Assembly: GCF_001299635.1 (NCBI RefSeq)
Contig: NZ_JRHN01000039.1
Span: 1 to 64,000 of the forward strand
DNA from: Clostridioides difficile
GTDB lineage: Bacteria; Bacillota; Clostridia; Peptostreptococcales; Peptostreptococcaceae
Direction: 5' to 3'
Length of the DNA: 64,000 bases
Shown here: piece after piece, positions 47,037-56,011 of the stretch
How the letters are laid out: the number at the start of each line of letters is the position of its first letter
Position numbering within the stretch: position 1 is the stretch's first letter
Translations under genes and position numbers: made by a program
Notes under the pieces: model-generated
The model's input: only the letters and a program-made list of their open reading frames with translations
What the model was told of the DNA's origin: nothing
The model's database searches: none

Positions 47037-48092
47037 ATAAAAGAGTTAATAATTAGAGATTTAGTTGCAAAAGTTCCTATAATTCAAGGTGGAATGGGCG
47101 TTGGTATATCTAGATCATCATTGGCTGGTGCAGTTGCTAAGCTTGGTGGTGTTGGTGTAATTTCTGGGGTTCAAATTGGATATGATGAGGAAGATTTTGA
47201 AACTAACACTATAAATGCAAATTTAAGAGCTATAAAAAAACATATTTCTAAAGCTAAAGAAATTTCAAATGGTGGTATTATTGGTATTAATTTCATGGTA
47301 GCTATGAAAGAATATGAAACATACGTAAAGGAAGCTGTTAAAGCTGGCGTAGACCTTATAATATCTGGAGCTGGATTACCTAATAAGTTACCATCATTGG
47401 TAAAAGGAAGTAATGTAAAAATAGCTCCTATCGTTTCAACTGCAAAAGCTGCTAATGTAATTTTAAAGATGTGGGATAGAAAAGAAAAAACTACGGCTGA
47501 CTTAATAGTTGTTGAAGGTCCAAAAGCTGGTGGTCACCTTGGATACTCTAATGAGGAACTTGATAACATAGATTCTATAGACTATGATAAGGAATTTGTT
47601 GAAATCTTAAAGGTTGCAAATACTTATGGAGAAAAATTTGGCAGAAACATTCCAGTTGTTGCTGCTGGTGGTATAACATCAAGTAGCGATGTTAAAAAAT
47701 ATATAGACATGGGAGCAAGTGGTGTACAAGTTGGTACAAGATTTGTTGCTACTTATGAATGTGATGCACATGAGAACTTTAAAATGGCATACATAAATGC
47801 TAGTGAAGACGATGTTCATATAGTTAAAAGCCCTGTAGGTCTTCCTGGACGTGCTATAAGAAATAAATTTATAGAAGAAGTTAAAATAACTCGTCCAGAA
47901 ATAACAAAATGTTACAATTGCTTGATTCCTTGCAATCCAAAAGAAACTCCTTACTGTATTTCTCAAGCTTTAATCAATGCAGTTAAAGGAGATGTTGAAA
48001 ATTCACTTTTATTTTGTGGAAATGATGCATATAAGATTGACAAGTTAAGTAGTGTTGAAGATGTTATCAATGAATTGATTTCTGAGTTGTAA
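47037..48092 (+). CDS. FabK/nitronate monooxygenase-like FMN protein with a non-canonical start codon
   Basis: This FMN-dependent TIM-barrel protein of about 351 aa has VPIIQGGMGVGIS near the N-terminus, VVEGPKAGGHLG for catalysis/FMN, VAAGGITSSSDV and GASGVQVGTRF for phosphate binding. A cysteine-rich tail NCLIPCNPKETPYC is also present. The first ATG (47094) lies inside the core QGGMG motif, so the real start must be upstream. Between the in-frame stop at 47022 and that ATG there is no ATG, GTG, TTG or CTG. GGAGGG at 47025-47030 points to ATA at 47037 (or ATC 47034). Enoyl-ACP reductase and nitronate oxidation are both possible activities. Confidence 0.75.
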   Translation: MKELIIRDLVAKVPIIQGGMGVGISRSSLAGAVAKLGGVGVISGVQIGYDEEDFETNTINANLRAIKKHISKAKEISNGGIIGINFMVAMKEYETYVKEAVKAGVDLIISGAGLPNKLPSLVKGSNVKIAPIVSTAKAANVILKMWDRKEKTTADLIVVEGPKAGGHLGYSNEELDNIDSIDYDKEFVEILKVANTYGEKFGRNIPVVAAGGITSSSDVKKYIDMGASGVQVGTRFVATYECDAHENFKMAYINASEDDVHIVKSPVGLPGRAIRNKFIEEVKITRPEITKCYNCLIPCNPKETPYCISQALINAVKGDVENSLLFCGNDAYKIDKLSSVEDVINELISEL

Positions 48093-48120
48093 TTTAAAGA
48101 GTTATAATTTGAAATTTTAT

Positions 48121-48187
48121 AAAGCTAAGGAGTTTATATATGTTATCGATTAATCTTTGTTAACATATTTACTTCCTTAGCTTTTTT
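48121..48187. terminator. Two-way terminator after the FabK-like gene
   Basis: AAAGCTAAGGA (48121-48131) pairs with TCCTTAGCTTT (48174-48184), with an inner ATATGTTA/TAACATAT stem and a T-run on the plus strand. Convergent genes lie on either side. Confidence 0.8.
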
Positions 48188-48257
48188 ATATGTTTTTATA
48201 TATCAATATATTTTTTGCAAATCTCCTATTCAACTCAATTTAATAGTAGTCTTATAT

Positions 48258-48770
48258 TTAATCTTCTTTTACAAGAACATTAGTTATTTCAGCTATATAT
48301 AAAGTGTGGTAATCCTTTTGTGGATACCATCTTCCATCTATACCTTCAGCAATAAAACATTGAGGCTCTATTTTCTGACTATACATCTTTTTACATATAA
48401 TAGCCATCTTTGCTTCTTTAAAATAAGGTGTCTCATTTAAGTGTTCTATATTAAATCCAATTTGTGATATCTTATCCTCTTCTCTACCAGATACTTTACC
48501 ACAATATGAAAGCTCTTTACGGAAATCTTCATCAAAAAAAGTAAGAGAAAATTTATCTGTATTATCTATAAACTCCTTAGTATAACGTTGTGGTCTTATT
48601 ACTACAAAGGCAACATCTTTTCCCCACATAACTCCAAGACCTCCCCAACTAGCAGTCATGGTATTTACTTTGCCCTCTTTTTCTGCTGTTATAAGTGTCC
48701 AGTCTTTCCCTATCAATCCAAATGGATTATTTTTAATATCTTCTGCTACAATTTCTTTAAATTCACTCAT
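48258..48770 (-). CDS. Flavin reductase-like FMN-binding split-barrel protein
   Basis: This 170-aa protein of the flavoredoxin/flavin reductase family has NTMTASWGGLGVMWGKDVAFVV near residues 36-57 and VIRPQRYTKEFI, the FMN-binding segments of the split barrel. It probably uses or reduces FMN. The ATG at 48770 follows GAGAGGT. It is a single gene; the partner oxygenase or acceptor is unknown. Confidence 0.85.
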   Translation of the reverse strand: MSEFKEIVAEDIKNNPFGLIGKDWTLITAEKEGKVNTMTASWGGLGVMWGKDVAFVVIRPQRYTKEFIDNTDKFSLTFFDEDFRKELSYCGKVSGREEDKISQIGFNIEHLNETPYFKEAKMAIICKKMYSQKIEPQCFIAEGIDGRWYPQKDYHTLYIAEITNVLVKED

Positions 48771-49029
48771 ATCTCAATAACCTCTCATTCTCTTATATTT
48801 ATGGTACTCTTATTTTCGTTACAAATTATAAATAAAATTTACTTTTGAAAATAAAATACCTTATTTTAAATATATTATTGTAAATAAGTAAATATATAAA
48901 CACACACTTATTTTTTTAATATATTTAATATTTTCACTCAGAATATATATATTCTTTATTTAAGTTAAATATAACTGTTGTATTTAACATGTAAATTGTG
49001 GTAAAAATATTATTTAATCAAATCAAAAC
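48771..49029. other. Non-coding stretch upstream of the corA promoter
   Basis: This A+T-rich stretch between divergent genes should contain the promoter of the flavin reductase-like gene. No ORF with a ribosome site and no recognised RNA element was found. Confidence 0.4.
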
Positions 49030-49058
49030 TTGATTTATATACCTGGAAAAGGTATTAT
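49030..49058 (+). promoter_or_regulatory. Sigma-A promoter of the corA transcript
   Basis: TTGATT (49030-49035), 17 bp, TATTAT (49053-49058). It implies an unusually long leader of about 225 nt. Confidence 0.55.
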
Positions 49059-49114
49059 ATTAAAGAGTGCTTAAAATACGAATTTAGTATATAGGTATAT
49101 AAAATAATAAATAA

Positions 49115-49273
49115 GGAGAGTGATGGGCAATGGATACTAGTCCGTTGCGGAGAGAATTTTTTACAATCTCATCACTTAATAATATCTAAAATCAAAACTA
49201 ATACATATATTCAGTTATATAAATTAGCTAATTAATAGATACTATTAAATGATGAGATTTATATAAAACTGAA
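49115..49273 (+). promoter_or_regulatory. Structured corA leader, candidate two-state RNA switch
   Basis: P1 AGTGATG/CATCACT (49119-49125 with 49170-49176) encloses an 8-bp hairpin GCAATGGA/TCCGTTGC (49127-49134 with 49141-49148). The 3' arm of P1 overlaps AATCTCATCA (49165-49174), which is exactly complementary to TGATGAGATT (49250-49259). A third stem, 49210-49224 with 49257-49273, competes with that pairing. These mutually exclusive pairings upstream of a magnesium-type transporter suggest a regulatory RNA. It does not match the M-box, yybP-ykoY or other classes that I know. Confidence 0.5.
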
Positions 49274-49289
49274 TAAAGGATGTGTTGCC

Positions 49290-50225
49290 ATGATAAGATA
49301 TTACAAAACTATAGATTCAAAATTAGAGAAACTTAGTTTTTTTGAAGATGGCTGTTGGATAAATCTTGTTGAACCTAATCATAGCGAAATCAACGAAATT
49401 TCTAATTTATTGAATATAGATGTAGAAAACATAGAATCTGCACTAGATGAAGAAGAACGCTCAAGAATAGATGTTGAAGACAATCATACTCTTATACTTA
49501 TAGATATACCAGTAGACGAAAGTGACTCTAATTCTTCTCATTATACTACAATACCCCTAGGTATTATAATAACTAAAGAAGCTATTATAACCGTTTGTAA
49601 TGCACAGACTAAGATTTTAAACGACTTTATAGTTGGTCATATTAAAGATTTTTTTACATTTAAAAAAACTCGCTTTTTACTTCAAATTCTTCATAAAAAT
49701 GCAGCTTATTATTTGCATTACTTAAGAAAAATAAATAAGATGACAATCATAATAGAGCGAGAAATTTACAAATCAATGAAAAATAGAGAATTAGTTCAAT
49801 TATTGGAATTAGAAAAGTCTTTGGTATACTTCTCTACTTCATTAAAATCTAATGAACTGGTTTTAAACAAAATGGTTAGAACTGCTGGTATAAAGAAATA
49901 CCCAGACGATGAAGACCTATTAGAAGATGTTATAGTCGAAAATAGACAGGCTCTTGATATGGCTAAAATATACGGAGATATATTGAGTAGAATTATGGAT
50001 GCTTTCAGTGCAATTATAAGTAATAATCAAAATAATGTTATGCAAATTTTAACAGTAGTTACACTAATTTTCTCAATACCTACAATAATATCAGGATTCT
50101 TTGGTATGAATGTTATCAATATGCCATTTTCCAATAATCCAAATGGATTTTGGATAATTCTGCTTATTACCTCTATAATATGTATAGTGATTACATTTTT
50201 CATGTCAAGAAATAAGCTATTATAA
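49290..50225 (+). CDS. corA: CorA family divalent cation transporter
   Basis: This 311-aa protein has a large N-terminal cytoplasmic domain, a long helix and two C-terminal TM segments (about 250-270 and 285-303). The signature GMN is in SGFFGMNVINMPF. It imports Mg2+ (or other divalent ions) as a pentamer. The ATG at 49290 follows AAAGGATG. A long structured leader precedes the gene. Confidence 0.9.
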   Translation: MIRYYKTIDSKLEKLSFFEDGCWINLVEPNHSEINEISNLLNIDVENIESALDEEERSRIDVEDNHTLILIDIPVDESDSNSSHYTTIPLGIIITKEAIITVCNAQTKILNDFIVGHIKDFFTFKKTRFLLQILHKNAAYYLHYLRKINKMTIIIEREIYKSMKNRELVQLLELEKSLVYFSTSLKSNELVLNKMVRTAGIKKYPDDEDLLEDVIVENRQALDMAKIYGDILSRIMDAFSAIISNNQNNVMQILTVVTLIFSIPTIISGFFGMNVINMPFSNNPNGFWIILLITSIICIVITFFMSRNKLL

Positions 50226-50237
50226 AATATTTATTAA

Positions 50238-50282
50238 AAAAGCCATTAGAATTAATTGATTTCATTTATTCTAATGGCTTTT
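50238..50282. terminator. Two-way terminator between corA and the Sel1/TPR gene
   Basis: A 15-bp perfect stem (50238-50252 with 50268-50282) has a T-run on the plus strand, between convergent genes. Confidence 0.85.
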
Positions 50283-50316
50283 ATATATTTAAATCTATAG
50301 ACTCTTATAACGTTTT

Positions 50317-52188
50317 TTAGTTATCGTGTTCTTCATCTATAATCATTTCAGTTTCAAGACCTTCTAACATAGAATCTAAACTCTCTTTTATATTTAATAT
50401 ATAAATTGGCACATACTCTTCTTCGTCAATTACTTCCTCTTGTAGTTTAAATGGAGGAATTAATACTTCATCAAAGTTTATATTTAAATTAGGGAAATCT
50501 TCTACTATCTCTTCACAATTATCATATCCTTCATTAGCTAAAGAAGTATACATATCTAAACTTTTTTTATAATAAAGGCCTGCAAGCATATACTCACACT
50601 TCTTACTTCCATATTTAATACCTTCTTTATAATATTTCTCAGCTTCTACATCATCATTTAATTTCAAATAAATTTGTCCTAAATTATAGATTGATTCAAC
50701 ACAACCTTGTGCTCTAGACTTTTCATACCAAAACTTAGAATTTACATAGTCTTTATAGAACATATCATAAATTAATCCTACCATATGTTGAGCATACACA
50801 TTATTTTCATTAGCAGGTGTATCAAACATCATCTTAGCTTCTTCTAATTTTCCTTCTCTAAAGTAAATTCTACCTAAGTGTATACGAGCATTCATATGAC
50901 TTTTACTACTTGCCATCTCAAAATATTTTCTAGCATTTTTTGTATTTCCTAGATTTTCATATATACATCCCAATCTATAACTAGACCTAGTATCTCCATT
51001 TTCAGATGCTTTCTTATACCAAATTATAGCTTCTTCGATATTATTTAAATCCTCATAGATATTTCCTAATTTGATTTGACAAGATGCATTATTAGGAATC
51101 CTTGAATAGTACGAAATTGCTTTTTCTATATCTTGATTTTGATAATATAAATCTCCAAGATTCTCAAGTGAACTTTTACATCCAACAGCTATAGCATCTT
51201 CATAATATTTAATAGCATTTTCATAATCTTTTTCTTCAAAATATATACCTGCCAGATTATTTTTTGCCTCTGTTATATCATCTTCTGCAGCCATTTTGTA
51301 ATAAATTTTTGCTTTTTCTATATCATTTTCCCTATTATATAAATTAGCAAGTCTATATTTAGAAAGTGTATGATTTTTTTCTATTGCTTTCTCATAATAA
51401 TAAATTGCATCTCCTAGTTCTTCTTTTCTATCGTATACATATGCAAGTCTGTATTCAGATTTTACATCTTCTCTATCTGCACTTTTTTTATAGTACCTTT
51501 CTGCTTCTTCTAAATTATCATTTATTTCCATAATCATACCTAAGTTAAAGCAACCTTTCATATGACCTGATTTATACAATTGTTTATATAGACTCACTGT
51601 CGATTTGTTATCTTTCTTTTTTCCATTTAATATTGCTAAATTATATTTTGCATCATCATCTAAAAGTACAGAACCTTTTTTATAATACTCATATGCTTCA
51701 TCATCCTTCTCCAAAAAAGTATATAATACTCCTAGATTAAAACAAGCTTTCCCTAAGTTATTGTCTGCTGCTGCTTTTAACCATTTTTCACTTCTTATAA
51801 AATCCTTCATTTTAAAATGGCATACACCCAAATTATTTTGTGCTGGTAAATATCCTAAAGTTGCTATCTTTTCATACCAATATATAGCATACTCATAACC
51901 ATCCAATCTATAATACATATTACCTAAATCAAAAGCGGCATCCTCACTTCCATTTTTATATGCCATTGAGTACCATTTTTCGGCTTCTTTAAATTGTTTT
52001 TTACTTTCATATATATTTCCCAAAGTATATTGAGACTTTACATAATTATCTAATGCTGCACTCTTATATAATTCTATTGCACTTTCTGTCTTACCCATCT
52101 TTTCAAGAAGAGCCCCTTTAGTATGTATCACTTTCGGGTCACTAGATATATTTTTTATTTTTTTTATAGAAAATTTTGTATTTTTCAT
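50317..52188 (-). CDS. Sel1-like/TPR repeat protein
   Basis: This 623-aa soluble protein is built almost wholly of about 15 helical repeats of roughly 34-36 residues, with the recurring pattern A-x2-WY-x-K-A-x3-G-x6-LG-x2-Y (for example AIYWYEKIATLGYLPAQNNLG). A short acidic tail rich in E and D follows. Such solenoids serve as protein-interaction scaffolds. There is no signal peptide, TM segment or catalytic domain. The ATG at 52188 has a GTAGGTAG-like weak site. The partner is unknown. Confidence 0.88.
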   Translation of the reverse strand: MKNTKFSIKKIKNISSDPKVIHTKGALLEKMGKTESAIELYKSAALDNYVKSQYTLGNIYESKKQFKEAEKWYSMAYKNGSEDAAFDLGNMYYRLDGYEYAIYWYEKIATLGYLPAQNNLGVCHFKMKDFIRSEKWLKAAADNNLGKACFNLGVLYTFLEKDDEAYEYYKKGSVLLDDDAKYNLAILNGKKKDNKSTVSLYKQLYKSGHMKGCFNLGMIMEINDNLEEAERYYKKSADREDVKSEYRLAYVYDRKEELGDAIYYYEKAIEKNHTLSKYRLANLYNRENDIEKAKIYYKMAAEDDITEAKNNLAGIYFEEKDYENAIKYYEDAIAVGCKSSLENLGDLYYQNQDIEKAISYYSRIPNNASCQIKLGNIYEDLNNIEEAIIWYKKASENGDTRSSYRLGCIYENLGNTKNARKYFEMASSKSHMNARIHLGRIYFREGKLEEAKMMFDTPANENNVYAQHMVGLIYDMFYKDYVNSKFWYEKSRAQGCVESIYNLGQIYLKLNDDVEAEKYYKEGIKYGSKKCEYMLAGLYYKKSLDMYTSLANEGYDNCEEIVEDFPNLNINFDEVLIPPFKLQEEVIDEEEYVPIYILNIKESLDSMLEGLETEMIIDEEHDN

Positions 52189-52379
52189 TATTAGCTACCT
52201 ACCCATTTTATAAAATATAATCTCTCAAACATTATTATACATTATAATCCATAATTAATGCTATAATATTGAATTTTTACCTTTTGTCACTATATTGTAA
52301 CATTAGATTTTAAATTTTATAATCATTAGATTTTATTATATAATTGGTATATAATGTATATATAGGGAGGGGACATTTT

Positions 52380-53306
52380 ATGAACTTCAGCAATATTTTT
52401 ATTCAAGTGGCAGTTTTATTTATAATTATTTTAGTTGGATATTTTGTCAGAAAATTCAACTTATTAGATGACCACTGCACATCTAAACTTTCAAACTTGA
52501 CAATGACGGTTTTTTTGCCATCAATGATAATTAGCTCCATGCAAATTAACTTTGATAATAAAATGATACAAAAAATACTATTGTTATTATTTACATCTCT
52601 GATTATGTATATGGTCTCAATTATAATTGCATTTTTATTAAAATACATTTTGAAATGCGACAATAAAAAAAATTTGGGGATATATCAGTATATAGTTGTT
52701 TTTTCAAATGTTGCTTTTATGGGCTATCCTGTAATTGAAGCTGTTCTAGGCCATGAAGCGATATTCTATACTGCTATATTCAATCTACCATTTAACTTGT
52801 TTTCTTTTACTTTAGGAATTTACCTTCTATCTAAAGGTAGTACAAACAAAAGTTTTTCAATGAAATCACTTATAAGCCCTGCTACAATAGCTGTGGTTAT
52901 TGGACTTTTTTTATTTGTGACAGGACTTAGATTACCTCAATTTATAAATGACCCGCTTAAGATGTTAGGAAACATCACTACACCAATATCAATGATTATC
53001 ATTGGAAGTTTACTTGCTAATTCTTCAGCTCTAGATTGTTTTATCAATAAAAAATTATATCTAGTCACTTTTATAAGATTATTAGTACTTCCTGTGATTG
53101 TATATTTTATTCTAAAGGGATGGATAGATGATAAGATGATTTTAGCTATACCAGTAGTAATTTCTTCAATGCCTGCCGCCGCAAATACTGCTATAATGGC
53201 TAATCAATATGATTCCAATATAACATTAGCTTCACAATGTGTGTTTTTTACAACACTATTTTCAGTTATATCTATACCTTTTATAAGTATTTTATTGTTA
53301 TCTTGA
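52380..53306 (+). CDS. AEC family permease (auxin efflux carrier type)
   Basis: This 308-aa membrane protein has ten predicted TM segments, with VFSNVAFMGYPVIEAVLG in the first half and SMPAAANTAIMANQYD in the second, both family hallmarks. Bacterial relatives export malate, malonate or other organic acids. I chose the ATG at 52380 because GGGAGGGG lies about 8 nt upstream; an upstream in-frame ATG would add 12 residues spanning that site. Confidence 0.88.
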   Translation: MNFSNIFIQVAVLFIIILVGYFVRKFNLLDDHCTSKLSNLTMTVFLPSMIISSMQINFDNKMIQKILLLLFTSLIMYMVSIIIAFLLKYILKCDNKKNLGIYQYIVVFSNVAFMGYPVIEAVLGHEAIFYTAIFNLPFNLFSFTLGIYLLSKGSTNKSFSMKSLISPATIAVVIGLFLFVTGLRLPQFINDPLKMLGNITTPISMIIIGSLLANSSALDCFINKKLYLVTFIRLLVLPVIVYFILKGWIDDKMILAIPVVISSMPAAANTAIMANQYDSNITLASQCVFFTTLFSVISIPFISILLLS

Positions 53307-53444
53307 TTTATTCTTTTATGTATTATATAATAACATATTCAATAAATTACAAATATAAACATTTTATTGTAGCATATTGATGGAATTTTTTCCTAGATAT
53401 TTGTCAATAATATCTATATGTATTATAGAATAGGAGGCTTAAAT

Positions 53445-53591
53445 ATGGATTTAGATTTACTCTTTAAAATAGTATTTGCTATAGTTGCTATAGGTGTTTC
53501 TGTAAAAATTATAAAGACTGTTGCTAGTCTAGCTTTTAAAATAGCTTTGATATTGCTAATAATTTTATTTGTATATAGAATGTTTTTATAA
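53445..53591 (+). CDS. Small membrane peptide, 48 aa
   Basis: A 48-codon frame starts at ATG 53445 after an ideal AGGAGG and ends at TAA 53591. The product (starting MDLDLLFKIVFAIVAIGVSV) has one or two hydrophobic helices separated by KIIK and ends in YRMFL. A strong terminator follows directly. It might be co-transcribed with the permease 138 bp upstream. Family unknown; a phage-type or toxin-like role is not supported by anything else here. Confidence 0.72.
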   Translation: MDLDLLFKIVFAIVAIGVSVKIIKTVASLAFKIALILLIILFVYRMFL

Positions 53592-53618
53592 ACATTTAAA
53601 AATAAGTTTTTTAATATA

Positions 53619-53686
53619 ATAGAGAAGTAGAATAAATTATCTTTAATGAAAATTTATATTAAAGACAATTTATTCTACTTCTCTAT
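53619..53686. terminator. Two-way terminator after the 48-aa gene
   Basis: A 20-bp perfect outer stem (53619-53638 with 53667-53686) and an inner 8-bp stem lie between convergent genes. Confidence 0.85.
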
Positions 53687-53700
53687 TCCTATCAGACTCT

Positions 53701-54225
53701 TTAAATCAAATTTTTATTATATCTTCCCATAACATAGGTATCTTCAAATTTTCCATCTCTAACTACAGCATATCTTTTAATACCCTCTACTTCAAAACCT
53801 AACTTTTTATATAAATTTAATCCCTTTTCATTATCCACAATTACTTCTAATCCTACTCTAGCTAACATAATCCAATTATCTGCTATATCTAAAAGCTGCT
53901 CTATTAGTTTTTTTCCTACTCCTCTTCTATGATAATTCTCATCCACAGTTATTCCTAGTTCTGCACTATGTCTTAATCTTGGAGAGGAATTTACATGTAA
54001 ACCAGCAAAACCTATTACAGTTTTTTCTCCATTGTTATCAATCTCAGCAACAAACATGTAATCATTTTCTCCTAAAGAATTCAACATAGTTATAGTTTTA
54101 TCTACTCTATCACTCATTAGAGCCAAAGTATTTCTCATAACACCATATGTCCTTCTCATTTCATTAACAGCTTGTGCATCTTCACTCCTTATAGGTCTTA
54201 TTATTATATCTATAGGATTACTCAT
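53701..54225 (-). CDS. GNAT family N-acetyltransferase
   Basis: This 174-aa acetyl-CoA-dependent transferase has the acetyl-CoA pyrophosphate loop HRRGVGKKLIEQLL near residues 99-112, preceded by AELGITVDENY. The C-terminal NLYKKLGFEVEG is typical of RimI/PAT-like enzymes. The substrate is unknown. The ATG at 54225 follows AGGGGGA. The small gene upstream on the same strand (54272) may be co-transcribed. Confidence 0.9.
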   Translation of the reverse strand: MSNPIDIIIRPIRSEDAQAVNEMRRTYGVMRNTLALMSDRVDKTITMLNSLGENDYMFVAEIDNNGEKTVIGFAGLHVNSSPRLRHSAELGITVDENYHRRGVGKKLIEQLLDIADNWIMLARVGLEVIVDNEKGLNLYKKLGFEVEGIKRYAVVRDGKFEDTYVMGRYNKNLI

Positions 54226-54271
54226 ATTAAATTCCCCCTACTAAAAAAATTTTATTTAAATTTTATAATCC

Positions 54272-54496
54272 TTATTTTATACTATTTAAATCTATGTATG
54301 CTTCTATTTGAGGCACATATATCATATTATCTTTTATATGTGTACTTCCAAATTCTTTTAACTCTACACCTTCTTTATCTTTAGTTATTTTATATCTAAT
54401 TGACTCTTTTCCTTCAATTAATTCTGCATGAAAAAACATGCCTTCATATTGCTTGAATCTAAAATTGAAGTTATCTTTAGTAAGTTTTATTACCAT
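54272..54496 (-). CDS. Hypothetical protein, 74 aa
   Basis: I do not recognise this family. It is a small, mostly beta-strand charged protein (FRFKQYEGMFFHAELIEGKE in the middle, YVPQIEAYIDLNSIK at the end). The ATG at 54496 follows AAGGAG. It lies 46 bp upstream of the acetyltransferase, and the two probably share a transcript. Confidence 0.7.
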   Translation of the reverse strand: MVIKLTKDNFNFRFKQYEGMFFHAELIEGKESIRYKITKDKEGVELKEFGSTHIKDNMIYVPQIEAYIDLNSIK

Positions 54497-54691
54497 ATTT
54501 TTATCTACTCCTTATATAGTTAATATTTTTTATTATTATTAGTTGTATACATATTGTTTATTCATATTAATATATTATAACTTATCATTAATTTAGTATA
54601 AAGTTATAAATACATATATATACTTATTTTACAACATATCTCCAATTGATATATAATATGTTTATATAAACTAGAGTCTGTGAGGTGAAAT

Positions 54692-55816
54692 ATGAACAAA
54701 AAAGCAAAATATTTTTCTTTAATTCTTTTTCCTATTGCTTTACTTTTAAATTTTATAGCAAGTAAAATTCCACACATTGTTGAAAAATATTACTCTCAAG
54801 CAATAGATAAAACAATTGTACAAATATTGAGTAAGATTTCAGGAATTTTCCCATTTTCTCTATATGAAATAACAATGTACATAATTGTTATATCTATCAT
54901 TTTATTTTTATGCTCTACTATATTTACGATTTTCAATAAGAAAAAAAATTTTAAAATATTTTTAAAGAATGCTATTTTAAATATATTATCTATTGTATCA
55001 ATAGTATACTTTCTTTTTATAGTGCTTTGGGGGATAAACTATAATAGGATTCCACTTGAAACTACCCTTATAAATCAATATAATTTAGAAAATAAGAGCT
55101 CTATTCAACCAAAGCAACATAGTGCTAAAGAACTTACTAAATTATATAAATTTCTTGTAACTAAGTCAAATGAAACTAGAAAACTCACATTACAAGATAA
55201 GAATGGAGTTATAAAATCTAATACAGATTATAAAGGTGTGATAAATAGAGCTCAACTAGGATATGATAATGTTCTAGATATATTACCTAGCGTTAGTGGA
55301 AGTTATTCTAAAGCTAAGTATGTTATTTCATCGAATATTATGTGCTATACAGGAATAACAGGTATATATTTTCCATTTACAGGTGAGGCAAATGTAAATG
55401 TAGCAATACCTGACTTGTATATTCCTTGTACAGTCGAACATGAAATGGCACATCAAAGAGGATTTGCTAGTGAAGATGAGGCTAATTTTATAGCATATCT
55501 TACATGTATAAAACATCCTAATATTGATTTTAACTATTCTGGTTATATTTTAGCTTTAAATTATACTGCTTCTGCCTTAAGTAGGATTGATTATAATGCC
55601 TATGTTGACATATCTAAAGGTATTTCAGACTCAGTCCTTAGAGATTTAAAAAATGAAAGTGAGTTTTGGCAAAAATATGAAGGTAAAATTGATGAAATTT
55701 CTAATGAGTTCAACAATTCTTATTTAAAAGCTAATGGTGTTGCTGAAGGTACTCAGAGCTATGGTAAAATGGTCGATTTATTGCTAACTTATTATGAATT
55801 ATATTCATACAATTAA
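54692..55816 (+). CDS. DUF3810-like membrane protein with HExxH metalloprotease motif
   Basis: This 374-aa protein has three N-terminal TM segments (about 8-25, 60-80, 98-115) and a long extracytoplasmic domain. That domain contains H250-E-M-A-H254 followed by the acidic E261-D-E263, the layout of a gluzincin-type zinc site. A basic, water-facing middle and the INYNRIPLE segment fit DUF3810. A cell-surface metalloprotease role is inferred. The ATG at 54692 follows GAGGTGA. Confidence 0.8.
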   Translation: MNKKAKYFSLILFPIALLLNFIASKIPHIVEKYYSQAIDKTIVQILSKISGIFPFSLYEITMYIIVISIILFLCSTIFTIFNKKKNFKIFLKNAILNILSIVSIVYFLFIVLWGINYNRIPLETTLINQYNLENKSSIQPKQHSAKELTKLYKFLVTKSNETRKLTLQDKNGVIKSNTDYKGVINRAQLGYDNVLDILPSVSGSYSKAKYVISSNIMCYTGITGIYFPFTGEANVNVAIPDLYIPCTVEHEMAHQRGFASEDEANFIAYLTCIKHPNIDFNYSGYILALNYTASALSRIDYNAYVDISKGISDSVLRDLKNESEFWQKYEGKIDEISNEFNNSYLKANGVAEGTQSYGKMVDLLLTYYELYSYN

Positions 55817-55847
55817 ACAAGACAATTAAAAACGCTCTTAACAAGAT

Positions 55848-55873
55848 AACAGCTGTTGGATTAGCTGTTTTTC
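55848..55873 (+). terminator. Terminator of the DUF3810-like gene
   Basis: AACAGCT/AGCTGTT (55848-55854 with 55863-55869) with an 8-nt loop is followed by T5 on the plus strand. Confidence 0.7.
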
Positions 55874-55928
55874 ATTTAAATCAGAATATATATTTCTTTA
55901 TATCTATTAAAGTTTCTCAAAGTAAAAA

Positions 55929-55989
55929 TGGCTAGATGATTAAATACTCTAGATAAAATCTAGTCTAAAAGTATTTAAAAATCTAGCCA
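55929..55989 (-). terminator. Terminator of the dxr-rseP-ispG operon
   Basis: This three-tier hairpin has TGGCTAGAT/ATCTAGCCA outside, TAAATACT/AGTATTTA in the middle and CTAGAT/ATCTAG at the tip, followed by TTTTT on the minus strand. It starts about 23 bp past the ispG stop. Confidence 0.85.
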
Positions 55990-56011
55990 ATTAAAATCTA
56001 TTTATTTTATA

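Noticed and set aside
51000-52100. Repetitive DNA in the Sel1/TPR gene as a tandem repeat or CRISPR-like array
   Set aside because: The repetition is at protein level (about 35-residue helical repeats) with diverged DNA; there are no identical direct repeats with spacers.
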